Source: CAVOGJ01 sp963700865 (GTDB lineage: Bacteria > Planctomycetota > Planctomycetia > Pirellulales > Pirellulaceae). From it: 64,000 nucleotides of DNA. Position numbers and translations under genes: made by a program. Below are positions 9,012 through 18,545 of the stretch, one piece after another (positions within the stretch are counted from its first letter, which is position 1; every line of letters begins with the position of its first letter). The notes under the pieces are model-generated. The model ran no database searches, had not been told where the DNA came from, and worked only from the letters and a program-made list of their open reading frames with translations. Location of the stretch: contig CAVOZC010000002.1 of NCBI GenBank assembly GCA_963700865.1, positions 186,001 to 250,000 of the forward strand, given 5' to 3'.

Positions 9012-9272
9012 ATGCTGGAAGAATTAAAAGAAGAAGAGATCGTCAACAAAGTGGGCGGTCGGTTCAAGCTGTCAACACTTATCCAAAAGCGTCTGGTTCA
9101 ACTGAACGCTGGCAGCCGCCCGCTGGTCGATGCCAACACGGATGACAAAATGAAGATCGTGTTGCAGGAAATCCTGCAGGATAAGATCTTCCTCGATTCA
9201 TCCAACGAGATACAGGTCGTCAGCGAGAGCGAGGGCATCATGAACCTGGCCGATTTGGAACCTGAGTTGTGA
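9012..9272 (+). CDS. rpoZ: RNA polymerase omega subunit (RpoZ)
   Basis: 86 residues starting MLEELKEEEIVNKVGGRFKL, with LSTLIQKRLVQLNAGSRPLV matching the omega core helices (the family pattern is ...RFxLvxlvxkRaxqLxxGaxPlv). Omega helps fold the beta-prime subunit and holds it in the core enzyme. The C-terminal half (DDKMKIVLQEILQDKI) is family-typical for planctomycetes and unlike E. coli. The position between gmk and coaC supports the call. Its stop overlaps the coaC start (GTGA). Confidence 0.88.
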   Translation: MLEELKEEEIVNKVGGRFKLSTLIQKRLVQLNAGSRPLVDANTDDKMKIVLQEILQDKIFLDSSNEIQVVSESEGIMNLADLEPEL

Positions 9273-9820
9273 GCCGAGTCGCCGAGCGCGAGTTGATCGT
9301 GGGTGTGACTGGCGGCGTCGCGGCCTACAAGACGGCTTGCCTGGTCAGCGCGCTCGTGCAGCAGGCGGCGCATGTCACCGTCGTGATGACCGCGGCCGCG
9401 CGAGAATTCGTCGGCCCCGCGACTTTTTCCGCGCTCACCGGGCGGCCCGTCGCGGTCGCTTCCTTCGAGGCTGATCGCTATCCGCTGGGACCCCACATCG
9501 AGCTGGCTCGCCGGGCGTCACTGTTGTGCGTCGCGCCTGCCACCGCCGACTTTTTGGGAAAAACGGCTCACGGCATTGCCGACGATCTGCTGACGACGCT
9601 GTACCTGAGCTTCACGGGACCGGTGGTCATGGCGCCCGCGATGAACTGCGAAATGTGGGAAAAGCCGTCTGTCCAGCGAAACGTGGCCCGTCTGGTCGAG
9701 GACGGAGTCCACATCGTCGGGCCCGGTGAAGGCTGGCTCAGTTGCCGCACCCAGGGAGCCGGCAGGATGGCAGAGCCCGCCGAGATTCTGGAAACCTTGG
9801 AAAAGGCCGTACCGGCTTAA
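9269..9820 (+). CDS. coaC: Phosphopantothenoylcysteine decarboxylase (CoaC), stand-alone
   Basis: 183 residues. The GTG at 9269 overlaps the rpoZ stop by 3 nt, which implies translational coupling. It is a flavoprotein of the HFCD fold that decarboxylates 4'-phosphopantothenoylcysteine in coenzyme A synthesis. Visible are the FMN-binding start VGVTGGVAAYKTACL, the catalytic His in GPHIELAR, the PAMNCEMW motif, and CRTQGAGRMAEP near the end, corresponding to the substrate-clamp region. In most bacteria this domain is fused to CoaB; here CoaB is the next, separate gene. Confidence 0.93.
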   Translation: MSRVAERELIVGVTGGVAAYKTACLVSALVQQAAHVTVVMTAAAREFVGPATFSALTGRPVAVASFEADRYPLGPHIELARRASLLCVAPATADFLGKTAHGIADDLLTTLYLSFTGPVVMAPAMNCEMWEKPSVQRNVARLVEDGVHIVGPGEGWLSCRTQGAGRMAEPAEILETLEKAVPA

Positions 9821-9855
9821 CGTCCCGTCACTCGCCCTACCGCACGAGCCCCCGC

Positions 9856-10479
9856 GTGGCACGCATCCTCCTGACTTCCGGTCCCACGCGTCAGTATCTG
9901 GATCCGGTCCGCTACTTGACCAATGCCTCGAGCGGCTGGATGGGAGCCTGTCTGGCCCAGGCCGCCATCGAGGCGGGGCATGAGGTGACGATTGTGAGCG
10001 GACCGGTTAGCGTCGAATACCCCGCGGCCGCGACCATCATTCCCGTCGTCTCGACCGAGGAGATGCTGGCCGCGGCCCGAGCGGCCTTTACGGATTGCGA
10101 TGGGCTGATCGCGGTGGCGGCGCCGTGCGACTATCGGCCGATCGCTGTTTCTCCGCACAAGATCTCGAAGACGGGCGATCCACTCGTATTGCACCTGATT
10201 GAGACGCCGGACATCGCGGCGACGCTGGGCGCGGAAAAAGGCCAAAGGTGGGTTGTCGGTTTCGCGCTCGAATCGCAAGATCACCGTTTCCGCGCGATTA
10301 CCAAACTCACGAAGAAGTGCTGCGACTTGATCGTGTTGAACGAGCCAACCGCCATGGACGCGCTCGATAACAACGTCGAGGTGCTGGACCCGACCGGGAA
10401 GGTGATCCTGCAGGTGAGCGGTGACAAATCGGCTGTCGCCAAACACTTGATTCGGCTGATTGGCGAGCGGCTGATCTGA
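9856..10479 (+). CDS. coaB: Phosphopantothenate-cysteine ligase (CoaB), stand-alone
   Basis: About 207 residues from a GTG at 9856, 35 bp after coaC. It ligates cysteine to 4'-phosphopantothenate, CTP-dependent in bacteria. The N-terminus ILLTSGPTRQYLDPVRYLTN with ASSGWMG is the nucleotide-binding signature (GxTxExIDPVRxxxNxSSGxMG), with Gln where Glu is usual. AVAAPCDYRP and KISK (catalytic Lys region) follow, then VGFALES and NEPTAMDA near the end. No good ribosome site precedes the start, so it may be translated by coupling. The frame is also open back into coaC, and the chosen start fits the family N-terminus. Confidence 0.9.
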   Translation: MARILLTSGPTRQYLDPVRYLTNASSGWMGACLAQAAIEAGHEVTIVSGPVSVEYPAAATIIPVVSTEEMLAAARAAFTDCDGLIAVAAPCDYRPIAVSPHKISKTGDPLVLHLIETPDIAATLGAEKGQRWVVGFALESQDHRFRAITKLTKKCCDLIVLNEPTAMDALDNNVEVLDPTGKVILQVSGDKSAVAKHLIRLIGERLI

Positions 10480-10495
10480 CGCGGCTATCGATCGA

Positions 10496-11797
10496 TCACG
10501 GTTGGGCGATGCAATACAGGAAGTTGTCTGAGCGGATGAACAGCTGTCCGTCGCTCACCGCGGGCGTCCCGTGGAAAGGCCCCGCATCGTCGGCAAACTG
10601 GTTCGTCCGTTCGACGGAGAAGGTATCGCTCATCGGTAGCACGTGCACCGCACCCGACCGCAGCGTGAGCAAGACCTTCTCCCCCAGCGTGATGGCCGAC
10701 GCATAGTCGCCAGCCGGACGACGCCGTTGGGCGCCGGGAGCTGGGCCTGGCAGGCGTTCTTTGTACACGGTCTCGCCGTTGTCACAACGGGCACAAAAAG
10801 CGATTCCCGTCGCGGTCCAGAACAGCTTTCCGTCGCTGACGACCGGCGTGCCGATCCCGGACCGCAGCTTGGACTTCCACACGGTGTGAGTCTCACTCAC
10901 GTCGCCATTGCCCCCGCAACGCACGGCGATCGCGTCCCCGGCGCGTCCGCCCATGGCGAATACGGTCCCGTCCTGCTCCACAAGGCTCGCGCAGGTGGTG
11001 GAGTTGATGGGCGAATCGGCTACCCACAGTTCTTTACCGCTGGCCGGATCGAGTGCCAGGATCTTGCCGGGCACGCAATTAACGAGTTCCTGACGGCCGG
11101 CGGCCGAGACCAGGATGGGCGTCGACCAGCAACTGGTCATTTCGGGATCAAAATACTTCCACGCCTCGGACCCATCCTTCTTGTTCAGTCCGATGATCGC
11201 GTGACCGACGTTGGCCGCATTGACGATAACGAGGTCGCCAAAAAGGATGCAGCTGCCGCCATTCCCCCAGCGGGCAGGGTCCGATTCGGTACCGACGTTC
11301 GTTAACCACAACTGACGTCCGTCCAGATCAAATGCGGCCACGCCTGTCTTGCCAAACATCACGTAGACTTGCTCGCCATCTGTCACAGGCGTGCTGCTGG
11401 CATAACCGTGCTCGGTAATAAAGCCTTGATAGGCGTCTTCATCGTGGGTCGAGGCCACGGTGGCTTGCCAAAGCTGGGTGCCGCTGTGGCGATCAAAACA
11501 GAGCAGATGCCGCTGCAGGTCACTCGGCTTGCCAGGATTGTCCCGGTCGGTGCCGTATCCGGTGTAGCAGGTCACCAGGACGCGATCGCCCACGACGATC
11601 GGGCTGGAAGCGCCCGGACCGGGCAACTTGGCCTTCCAGGACACATGTTCGGTATCGCTCCACGAAAGCGGCACGTTGGCGGCAGCGCCATAGCCGCTGC
11701 CATTCGGTCCGCGAAAACGGGGCCAATCATCCGCATGGCTGAGCGAGGCGAGGCCGCCGGCAAGGGCGAGGGCAAGTATGACGTGGCGGGTATTCAT
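10496..11797 (-). CDS. Secreted PQQ-like beta-propeller repeat protein
   Basis: 433 residues. The ATG at 11797 follows AGGA; an upstream in-frame ATG at 11806 is possible. Residues 1-22 form a signal peptide ending SLSHA. The mature protein starts DDWPRFRGPNGSG, the hallmark of a very large planctomycete family of BamB/PQQ-like propellers. Repeated blades are visible: HSGTQLWQATV, LDGRQLWLTNV, KDGSEAWKYFD and ASGKELWVADS. No PQQ cofactor residues can be assigned. Cells often carry dozens of such proteins, and the function is unknown; a scaffold or periplasmic binding role is inferred. It converges with coaB, with only 16 bp between the stops. Confidence 0.85.
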   Translation of the reverse strand: MNTRHVILALALAGGLASLSHADDWPRFRGPNGSGYGAAANVPLSWSDTEHVSWKAKLPGPGASSPIVVGDRVLVTCYTGYGTDRDNPGKPSDLQRHLLCFDRHSGTQLWQATVASTHDEDAYQGFITEHGYASSTPVTDGEQVYVMFGKTGVAAFDLDGRQLWLTNVGTESDPARWGNGGSCILFGDLVIVNAANVGHAIIGLNKKDGSEAWKYFDPEMTSCWSTPILVSAAGRQELVNCVPGKILALDPASGKELWVADSPINSTTCASLVEQDGTVFAMGGRAGDAIAVRCGGNGDVSETHTVWKSKLRSGIGTPVVSDGKLFWTATGIAFCARCDNGETVYKERLPGPAPGAQRRRPAGDYASAITLGEKVLLTLRSGAVHVLPMSDTFSVERTNQFADDAGPFHGTPAVSDGQLFIRSDNFLYCIAQP

Positions 11798-11847
11798 CGT
11801 TTGCATCCTGTTGCTGGTAAGTGATGTTTTCGGAATCAAGGCGGCTT

Positions 11848-14062
11848 TTATTCCACGGGAAATCCTCGTTGGCGGAGCAAAGCGCGGGTGTCGACATCGC
11901 GTCCTCGGAATCGCCGAAAGCCCTCCGCCGGATCGATCGTGTCGCCGACGGAAAAGACACATTCGTACAGTCGCTTGGCGGTCGGTTCGTCGAAGAAGCT
12001 GCCCGCCTCCTCGAACGCCTCGACCGCGTCGGCGGTCAGGGCATCGGACCATAAGTAGCTGTAATAACCGGCCGAGTAGCCGTCATCGGCAAAGATGTGA
12101 GAAAACTGAGGAGTGCGATGCCGCATGACGATTTCCCGCGGCATGCCCAACTCCTGGAGCGTCTGTTTCTCAAACGCGTCGGGCTCGATCGCGACGTCGC
12201 CCGCCAGGTGCAATTTCATATCGACCAGCGCGCTCGCCAGATACTCGACGGTGGCGAAGCCCTCATTGAAGGTTTCGGCCCGTTTGATCTTCTCGACCAG
12301 CTCCTGGGGCATCGGTTGGCCCGTCTGGTAGTGCAGGGCAAACTTCCCCAGGACCTCGGGGGTGGATAACCAGTGTTCGTTCACCTGCGAAGGGAACTCC
12401 ACGTAGTCCCTGGCCACGGACGTTCCCGATTGCGACGGATACTGCACGTGGGACAAAAGCCCGTGCAGAGCGTGCCCAAATTCATGGAAGAGGGTCAAGG
12501 CATCATCCCACGAAATCAGCACGGGTTCGCCGGGTGCACCTTTTACAAAGTTGGAATTATTCGAAACGATGGTGGTGATGGCCGGCAGACCGGGAATATG
12601 TTCCTGGGCCCGATAGTCGGTCATCCAGGCGCCACTCCGTTTCCCCTCGCGCACGTACGGATCGAAGTACCAGACACCCACGTGTTCCCCGGTGGGCCCG
12701 GTGACTTCGTGGACGCGGACATCGGGATGAAATACCGGAACATCCGTGATGGGCCGATAGTGCAAGCCATAAAGTTGCGTCGAGCACCACATCATGGCTT
12801 CCCGCAATTTGTCCAGTTGCAGGTAGGGCTTGACTTCGTTGAAGTCGAGATCGTATTTGGCCTTACGCACTTTCTCGGCATAGAAGCGGTAATCCCACGG
12901 TTCAATGGTAATCCCGGCGGACTCGTCATTGGCGATCTGTTGCATGTCGGCGACCTCCTCGCGAACGCGGGCGACGGCTTTCGGCCAGACGCGCATCATC
13001 AGTTCCATGGCCGCCTCTGGCGTTTTGGCCATCTGTGGTTCCAGCCGCCAATGGGCGTGCGTCGGATAGCCGAGCAATTTGGCGCGGACCGCTCGCAGCT
13101 TGAGGATTTCCGTGATAATGGCGTTGTTGTCGTGCTGGTCGCCGTTGTCGCCTCGATTGTAATAGGTCCGCCATACCTGTTCCCGCAGTCCGCGGTCCTG
13201 GGCGTAGGTCAGGAAGGGTTCCATCGAGGATCGCGTATTTGTGACGGCCCACCGCCCCTGGCTGCCGTCCGGATCACGCTCCTCGGCGGCGCTGGCCATG
13301 GCGCTGACCACGCTCTCGGGCAGGCCGGCGAGTTGAGCCGGATCAGAGAATCCAGGTCACATAGTTTTGCTCGTCGTCGAGCACGTTTTGGCTGAAGTCG
13401 GCAAAGAGGGTAGCCAGTCGCTGGTTGATTTTGGTCAGCCGCGCCTTGTCGGCCGCATTGAGCTGAGCGCCTTCCCGAACGAATGATTTGTAGCGGTCTT
13501 CGAGCAGCCGCCGTTCGGCCTCGGAGAGGGACTGTTGTGCCTCTTTGTCCTCGTAAACCGTGGCGATGCGGGCAAAGAGCTTTTCATTCTGTGTGACGCT
13601 GTCTTCATAAGCCGCCAGCTTGGGCATGATGATTTTTTGAATGTCGGGCATGGGCCCGACGTTCAGGTTCGACGCATAGACCCCAAAGACAGCCCCCAAC
13701 CGCGTCAAAGGGCGCCCGGCCGATTCAAGCGCCACGATCGTGTTTTCGAACGTGGCCGGCGCGGGGTTATCGGCGATTTGCGCGATATCTTGCCGCGCCA
13801 TTGACATCGCCTGATCGAAGGCCTCGACAAATTCCCCGGGTCGGACGCGATCCCAGGGCGGGACCCCGCCATACGGTCCCGACCAAGTTTGTAGAAGAAG
13901 CGAGTTCGTTGCGGAATCCGGCGCCACGGTGGATGCTCCTGCGGGTGCGTCTTGAGCCAAACTGACAGGGTTGAGCGAATCGCCGAGCAGCAGCCAGGAG
14001 AGCGCTCCGGTGACGAGGAATAAGCCTGCCTGCAGCGGTCGACTGGGTAGGAACCAAGGCAT
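11848..14062 (-). CDS. M3-family oligopeptidase (thimet-like metallopeptidase), frameshifted
   Basis: The ATG at 14062 follows AAGGAGAG. An N-terminal hydrophobic segment (LFLVTGALSWLLLG, ending SLAQDA) suggests export. The frame breaks at 13343-13350 (TGA after NYVTWIL) and resumes one base over with QLAGLPESVVSAM. One extra T explains it and restores 737 residues. The zinc site is FHEFGHALHGLLS (HEFGH, the HExxH of family M3), with the downstream Glu in the expected helix. HVQYPSQSGTSVARDYVEFP and SYLWSDALTADAVEAF are typical of the Dcp/OpdA branch. It degrades short peptides, probably in the periplasm. It lies downstream of gltA on the same strand. Confidence 0.92.
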
Positions 14063-14143
14063 AAAGGGCCTCTCTCTCCTTGGAATGGGAATGGAAAACG
14101 ACAGGCAGGGGAGCTCTGTGGCGGGACACGTTCGACAACGGTG

Positions 14144-15462
14144 CTACCGTTTGTCGACCTCGACGAAATCACGCTGTTTGGGACCGATGTAGATCTGTCG
14201 CGGGCGGCAGATGCGTTTGCTGGGTGAGCGATGCATTTCGATCCAGTGTGCGATCCAACCAGGCAGACGCCCCATGGCAAAGAGCACGGTGAACATCTGC
14301 ACCGGAATGCCGATCGCACGGTAGATGACACCCGAATAGAAGTCGACGTTCGGATACAGCTTTCGCTCGACGAAATACTCATCGTTCAGGGCAACTTCTT
14401 CCAATTGTTGGGCCACTTCGAAGAGCGGGTCCTTCACGGCCAGTTTGTTCAGCAGTTTGTCGCAGGCCGTCTTAATGATCTTGGCACGAGGATCGTAGTT
14501 CTTGTACACGCGGTGCCCGAATCCCATCAAGCGAAACGTATCCTTACTGTCCTTGGCCATGTTGACGTACTTCTCGACGTTGCAATCATCCTCGATGATT
14601 CGCTCCAGCATCGCCACGCAGGCCTCGTTCGCGCCGCCATGCAGTGGCCCCCAGAGGGCACTGATCCCCGCCGAGATCGACGCGAACAGATTGGCATCCG
14701 ACGAGCCCACCATACGGACGGTCGAGGTGCTGCAGTTCTGCTCATGGTCGGCATGCACGATCAACAGCAGGTTCAACGCCGCGCTGAAGTCGGGATCAAT
14801 TTCGTAAGGTTCCGAGGGGACGGCGAACATCATTTGCAGAAAGTTGTCGCAATAATTCAAATCGTTCTGCGGGTAGATCAGCGGCTGGCCAATCGATTTC
14901 TTGTAGCTATAAGCCGCAATGGTCGGCAGCTTGGCCAGCAGGCGGTGTACCAACACATCGACCTGTCGCGGGTCCTTTGGATCGAGTGAATCCTGGTAGA
15001 AGGTCGACAGGCGCTGACCACCGACGACAAGATGGCCATCGGGTGCGCGTCGCGTGGGAAGCCGTTGTAGAACGAGCGAATATCCTCATGCAGCATCGTG
15101 TGGTTACGAATCGACTGGCGAAACACTTCCAGTTGATCCGCATTCGGCAAGTCGCCATAGATCAGCAGGTAGCAGACCTCGACAAAGTCGCAGTGGGCCG
15201 CCAACTGCTCGATCGGATATCCCCGGTACCTGAGTTCTCCTTTGTCGCCGTCGAGAAACGTGATCGCACTCTCGGTGGCGCCGGTATTCACATAGCCCGG
15301 ATCGAGGGTAATCATCCGGGTCGCTTTCCGCAGCTGGCTGATGTCGACCGCTTGTTCGTTTTCCGTGCCGACGCAAATCGGCAGATCGACTTCCTTCCCC
15401 TGGAAATGGAGTTTGGCCACATCTTCCGACGACGTTTCCGCTGGATTAGCGACTGGCGGCAT
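14144..15462 (-). CDS. gltA: Citrate synthase (frameshifted)
   Basis: The ATG at 15462 follows AGAGGA. It condenses acetyl-CoA and oxaloacetate at the entry of the TCA cycle. The N-terminal part (MITLDPGYVNTGATESAITF, LRYRGYPIEQLA) ends near 15025 in the first frame. QRLSTFYQDSLDP and the rest follow in the next frame, so one base is missing. Restored length is 439 residues, typical of the hexameric type II enzyme. Catalytic residues are present: His in GPLHGGANEA, His in MGFGHRVYKNYDPRA, and Asp in NVDFYSG. The last block, HWIEMHRSPSKRICRPRQIY, is also standard. A core enzyme broken in this way suggests a sequencing error. Confidence 0.96.
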
Positions 15463-15647
15463 GAAAAAAATCCTCTCAACGCAGGATACAACAACGGAAA
15501 CGTACGCTCGCTTTGCGAACGACCGGCCGAGCAGCCGATAGCAAGAAATGGAACTTGTTCGCACCGTAGTTTAGCGACCACAAGCCGGTTGGGCAAATAC
15601 GGCACAACCGCCCTGATTGGTCAGTTTTACCCGATTGACAAGATCAT

Positions 15648-16241
15648 TCAGCTGGCTGCTGGCTCGTCCGCCGGCTCTGCCTCGGAAAGCAAATCACTGT
15701 ACGATCCGCGGAGCAGGTCGTTTTCGCGAATACCCAGTTGTTTCATCAGGCGGGCGACCAATAATTCCTGCTCGCGAAGGTTCAGATGGGGAGCCTGGAC
15801 GGCTTCCAGCTCCATGAAGGTTCCCAGCCCGATGACCGCGTCAATGTGAATGCGGACGTTCTCGTGAAGAAAGATCTGGCGATGCTTCTCGACCGTCCGC
15901 CAGATCCCATAAGCGCTTTGCAAGGTCGCCTTGAGTGCGGCGGCCTCGCTGACGACGGCAATTCGATAGTGACTCGGTTTTGCCTCGCCGATGTCCGCCC
16001 GTTCGTAATGAATCAGCTGCGCCATGCACGGGCCGCCGGCAACTTCGATTTCGCGTAGTTTGAGGCGGCCCTGCCCACAGCGGAAGTAGGTGTCGATTTG
16101 TCGTTCGCTCGGAAGCACCGCGGTCGCCAGTTCCGCAGCGACGCGCATCAGCCGGTCCACGTCATCCACGCGCGCCTTGATTTCCAGGTTTTGCCGCAAA
16201 CTGCCATCATCCAGACAAGTGGATGGGGAGCCCAGTTCCAT
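15648..16241 (-). CDS. CYTH-domain protein (class IV adenylate cyclase / tripolyphosphatase-like)
   Basis: 197 residues. The N-terminal NLEIKARV carries the ExK signature of the triphosphate tunnel fold. Basic and acidic residues that line the tunnel recur: QIDTYFRCGQGRLKLRE, YERAD, KHRQIFLHENVRIHIDAV and FMELEAV. The family hydrolyses or cyclises organic or inorganic triphosphates (ATP, thiamine triphosphate, PPPi), and the substrate here cannot be told. It ends about 185 bp before the gltA start, on the same strand, and follows rdgB by 49 bp. Confidence 0.82.
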   Translation of the reverse strand: MELGSPSTCLDDGSLRQNLEIKARVDDVDRLMRVAAELATAVLPSERQIDTYFRCGQGRLKLREIEVAGGPCMAQLIHYERADIGEAKPSHYRIAVVSEAAALKATLQSAYGIWRTVEKHRQIFLHENVRIHIDAVIGLGTFMELEAVQAPHLNLREQELLVARLMKQLGIRENDLLRGSYSDLLSEAEPADEPAAS

Positions 16242-16290
16242 GTCAAGTCACTCTCTCGGTACGAAGATGATCACGAAAGGACAGAACGGA

Positions 16291-16905
16291 TCAAGCCAGT
16301 TCTCGTTGCAGCGCCAACAACCGCGGCAGAAACATGCGTGACGCCCGCGCACGATGGCTGAGGACCGCTTTCACGTGCGGCCCCAGTTCGCCAAACGTCA
16401 CGTGGTATTCCGGTATCTCGAACAGGGGATCGTAGCCAAAGCCGCCTGCCCCGGCCGGCTGGGTCCGCAGGATACCTCGACATGTTGCTTCGCAGTCGAT
16501 GCGTATCTTACCGTCAGGGTCGGAGAGTGACATGTGACAGACGTAATGCCCGGTGCGTTTTTCCCGGGGCAAACCCGCCAGTTGCTCGAGCAAGCGGCGA
16601 TTGTTCGTGGCGTCGGTGGCGTCCGGCCCGGCGAAGCGTGCCGAATAGACCCCGGGAGCCCCCTGCAAGGCGTCCACGCACAACCCGCTGTCCTCGCCCA
16701 ACACCCAATCGCCGAGGTGAATGGCTTGTTCGTTCGCCTTCTTGGCGGCGTTGGCCGCAAACGTGGTGCCATCCTCGTCAACCTCGAGGGCCGTGGGGAA
16801 ATCATCGAGCGTGCGGACATGAAAGCCGTGCGGGCGCAAGAGGAAATCGAGTTCCTCGCGCTTCTTGCGGTTGTGCGTCCCCAAAATAAAATCGCCCAGT
16901 CCCAT
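16291..16905 (-). CDS. rdgB: XTP/dITP diphosphatase (non-canonical purine NTP pyrophosphatase)
   Basis: 204 residues. The ATG at 16905 has a strong AAGGAGG site 8 nt upstream. It removes ITP/dITP and XTP from the nucleotide pool. Family motifs are LGTHNRKKREELDFLL, DGTTFAANAAKKA, WVLGEDSGLCVDALQGAPGV with YSARFAG, and GFGYDPLFEIPEY; F-ELGPHVKAVLSHRARA matches the usual TxAELxxxxKNxxSHRxxA block. Length is normal. It lies between the CYTH gene and the methylene-H4MPT dehydrogenase, all on the minus strand. Confidence 0.95.
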   Translation of the reverse strand: MGLGDFILGTHNRKKREELDFLLRPHGFHVRTLDDFPTALEVDEDGTTFAANAAKKANEQAIHLGDWVLGEDSGLCVDALQGAPGVYSARFAGPDATDATNNRRLLEQLAGLPREKRTGHYVCHMSLSDPDGKIRIDCEATCRGILRTQPAGAGGFGYDPLFEIPEYHVTFGELGPHVKAVLSHRARASRMFLPRLLALQRELA

Positions 16906-16984
16906 CCGCGGTCCTCCTTTTCAATTCCGGTCCGTCATGGCCTGCCCATCGGAGTCCGTCGCCACCACCGCGTTGGGGCCGCGG

Positions 16985-17884
16985 TCAGATGGCGTCGTTC
17001 CCTGATCCTGCCCCTCCGCATCCCAACTCGAACATTTCTTCCGCGTCGAGTACCAGATCATGGGCGGTGAACAGTCGTTGCAGGGCGGCGCGATGGATAT
17101 TCATTTTCGTCGCTCCCACGCCGATCGCGCCGTAGCAGATGACTCCGTCCCGCACTTCGGCCCGATCGTGGACTTGGGTTCCCGCGATCCCCAGGGGGGG
17201 CACGGCGTTCAGATCGATGGCCACGCGCAGCTGAGGGCAGCGACGGCGGGCGGCCAACGAGAGGGTTTCCACGCCGGCCGCTCCGGCGGAAATGATGAGC
17301 TGGCACGCTGCCGCGGCCTCCGCCGCGGCGTCAGCCGCATCGACCTGCACCGGGGTGATCGCACCGACAGCGTCCTGGTCGCGCAGGCGTGCCTGGATGC
17401 GTTCGCAAACGCTGGCAGCCCGCTCCCGCTGACGCGACGCCAGACGGACTTGGCTGCCGCCGCGCGCGAGCAACAACGCGGCTCGTTCGCCGACCGGCCC
17501 CGTGCCGGCCAGGACGATCGCCGAAGTCTGGGACAGATCGAGGTGCTGCCCAGCCAAGACGACCGCTGCCGCCGCCGTCGTGTTGGCGCCATTGGGATCC
17601 ATCATCACCGAGACGTGCAGCGGACCGAAGAAGGTGGCGACGACTTGCGCCAACAGGGACTCAGCCCGCGACACATCGGTGCCGCCGATAAAGATGGCGG
17701 TATTCTGCAATTTTGCAGGGCCGCGGGTGAACATGGCGCCATGCACCAGGGCGGCAACGTCGGACGGTTCGACCAGCGAATACTGCAGCAGGTGGTCGAC
17801 GCCGGCGTCGGCCGCGACGATGGCGTCGAAGGAACTGGCCTGTTTGTCGGGATCGAGTTGAATCAGGATTTTAGGACACGACAT
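16985..17884 (-). CDS. mtdB: Methylene-tetrahydromethanopterin dehydrogenase
   Basis: 299 residues from the ATG at 17884, preceded by AAGGAG. It oxidises methylene-H4MPT to methenyl-H4MPT with NAD(P), the step after formaldehyde capture. Recognisable blocks are ILIQLDPDKQASSFDAIVA, the H4MPT-side TAIFIGGTDV and FFGPLHVSVMMDPNGANTTA, and the Rossmann AIVLAGTGPVGERAALLLA. DLNAVPPLGIAG, YGAIGVGATKMNIHR and VLDAEEMFEL finish the domain. MtdB and MtdC cannot be separated by eye, so the symbol is the generic choice. fae lies just upstream on the same strand, separated by a 52-bp repeat element. Confidence 0.88.
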   Translation of the reverse strand: MSCPKILIQLDPDKQASSFDAIVAADAGVDHLLQYSLVEPSDVAALVHGAMFTRGPAKLQNTAIFIGGTDVSRAESLLAQVVATFFGPLHVSVMMDPNGANTTAAAAVVLAGQHLDLSQTSAIVLAGTGPVGERAALLLARGGSQVRLASRQRERAASVCERIQARLRDQDAVGAITPVQVDAADAAAEAAAACQLIISAGAAGVETLSLAARRRCPQLRVAIDLNAVPPLGIAGTQVHDRAEVRDGVICYGAIGVGATKMNIHRAALQRLFTAHDLVLDAEEMFELGCGGAGSGNDAI

Positions 17885-17956
17885 GAAGTGCCTCTCCTTG
17901 GCGGCTCCCACGTTCGTGTCGCACGAGTGCAGCGTCAAGTGCCGGACTTCGGGGTG

Positions 17957-18016
17957 GTCAAGACCGTGGCTGTGGCTCCCCGTGGAAGTCGACTGGGGCA
18001 AGATGTCCCAGCCACG
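17957..18016 (-). repeat. Dispersed 52-bp inverted-end repeat element with conserved flank
   Basis: The element at 17965-18016 has perfect 8-bp inverted ends (CGTGGCTG and CAGCCACG). On the minus strand its interior reads GGACATCTTGCCCCAGTCGA and so on. The flank GGTCAAGA at 17957-17964 is also conserved in the 51 kb array. By hand alignment 44 of 52 bases match 51018-51069. It lies 34 bp past the fae stop, between fae and the methylene-H4MPT dehydrogenase gene. Confidence 0.8.
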
Positions 18017-18050
18017 TTGGGCGAACCCCAGATTTCAAACTTGAGAAGCA

Positions 18051-18545
18051 CTAGGCGTTGCGGAACGGATGCTCCTGGTCCTTGCCGGCCAGCATCTCGT
18101 CCACCGTAGGCTTGCCCAGCATGGCGCTCTTGATCGCCTCGCGGGTGGCGGTGTAGTTGTATTCAAAGATCTTGTCGCTGTCCTCGGCCAGCCAGTGGAT
18201 AAAGACGCCACACACAATCACGAGATCCTCGCATTGATCCTTGGGGATCGTGCCGGCGTCGACGCTATCGGCCACCGCCTTGGCCACGGCCGCCTGGGCC
18301 GGCCCGAACATTTGCACGGCCTGCTTGGCTCCCTTGATCGTGACTTTGGTCACCATCACCGTCGACGGTTTGACCGCCAGGTTCGGCGTGATCACGGCCA
18401 GGAGATTGCTATGCCCCTCACTCTGCCGTGCAAGCGCGTTGGCAAAGGCGTTGCCCACGGGTCCGTTCTTGCTGCCAATCAAGAGGTCGATGTGCGCGAC
18501 CTCATTCCCCTCGCCCGCCAACGCTTCACCAATGAACATGGACAT
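18051..18545 (-). CDS. fae: Formaldehyde-activating enzyme
   Basis: 164 residues. The ATG at 18545 is preceded by AGGAG about 9 nt upstream. A GTG at 18575 would add ten residues not seen in the family. Fae joins formaldehyde to H4MPT to give methylene-H4MPT. The N-terminus MFIGEALAGEGNEVAHIDLL contains the conserved catalytic His (AHIDLLIG). GPVGNAFANALARQSEGH, LAVITPNLAVKPSTVMVTKV and GPAQAAVAKAVADSV are near-consensus. In planctomycetes this pathway is thought to serve formaldehyde detoxification or oxidation. Its product is the substrate of the next gene on the strand. Confidence 0.96.
   Translation of the reverse strand: MSMFIGEALAGEGNEVAHIDLLIGSKNGPVGNAFANALARQSEGHSNLLAVITPNLAVKPSTVMVTKVTIKGAKQAVQMFGPAQAAVAKAVADSVDAGTIPKDQCEDLVIVCGVFIHWLAEDSDKIFEYNYTATREAIKSAMLGKPTVDEMLAGKDQEHPFRNA

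Noticed and set aside
13340..13350. Programmed ribosomal frameshift in the M3 peptidase and other genes
   Set aside because: The breaks have no common slippery sequence or downstream structure and occur in many unrelated genes in both directions, so indel error is simpler.
12373..13395. 340-codon plus-strand open frame opposite the M3 peptidase
   Set aside because: Antisense to the conserved HEFGH-containing peptidase; no recognisable domain.
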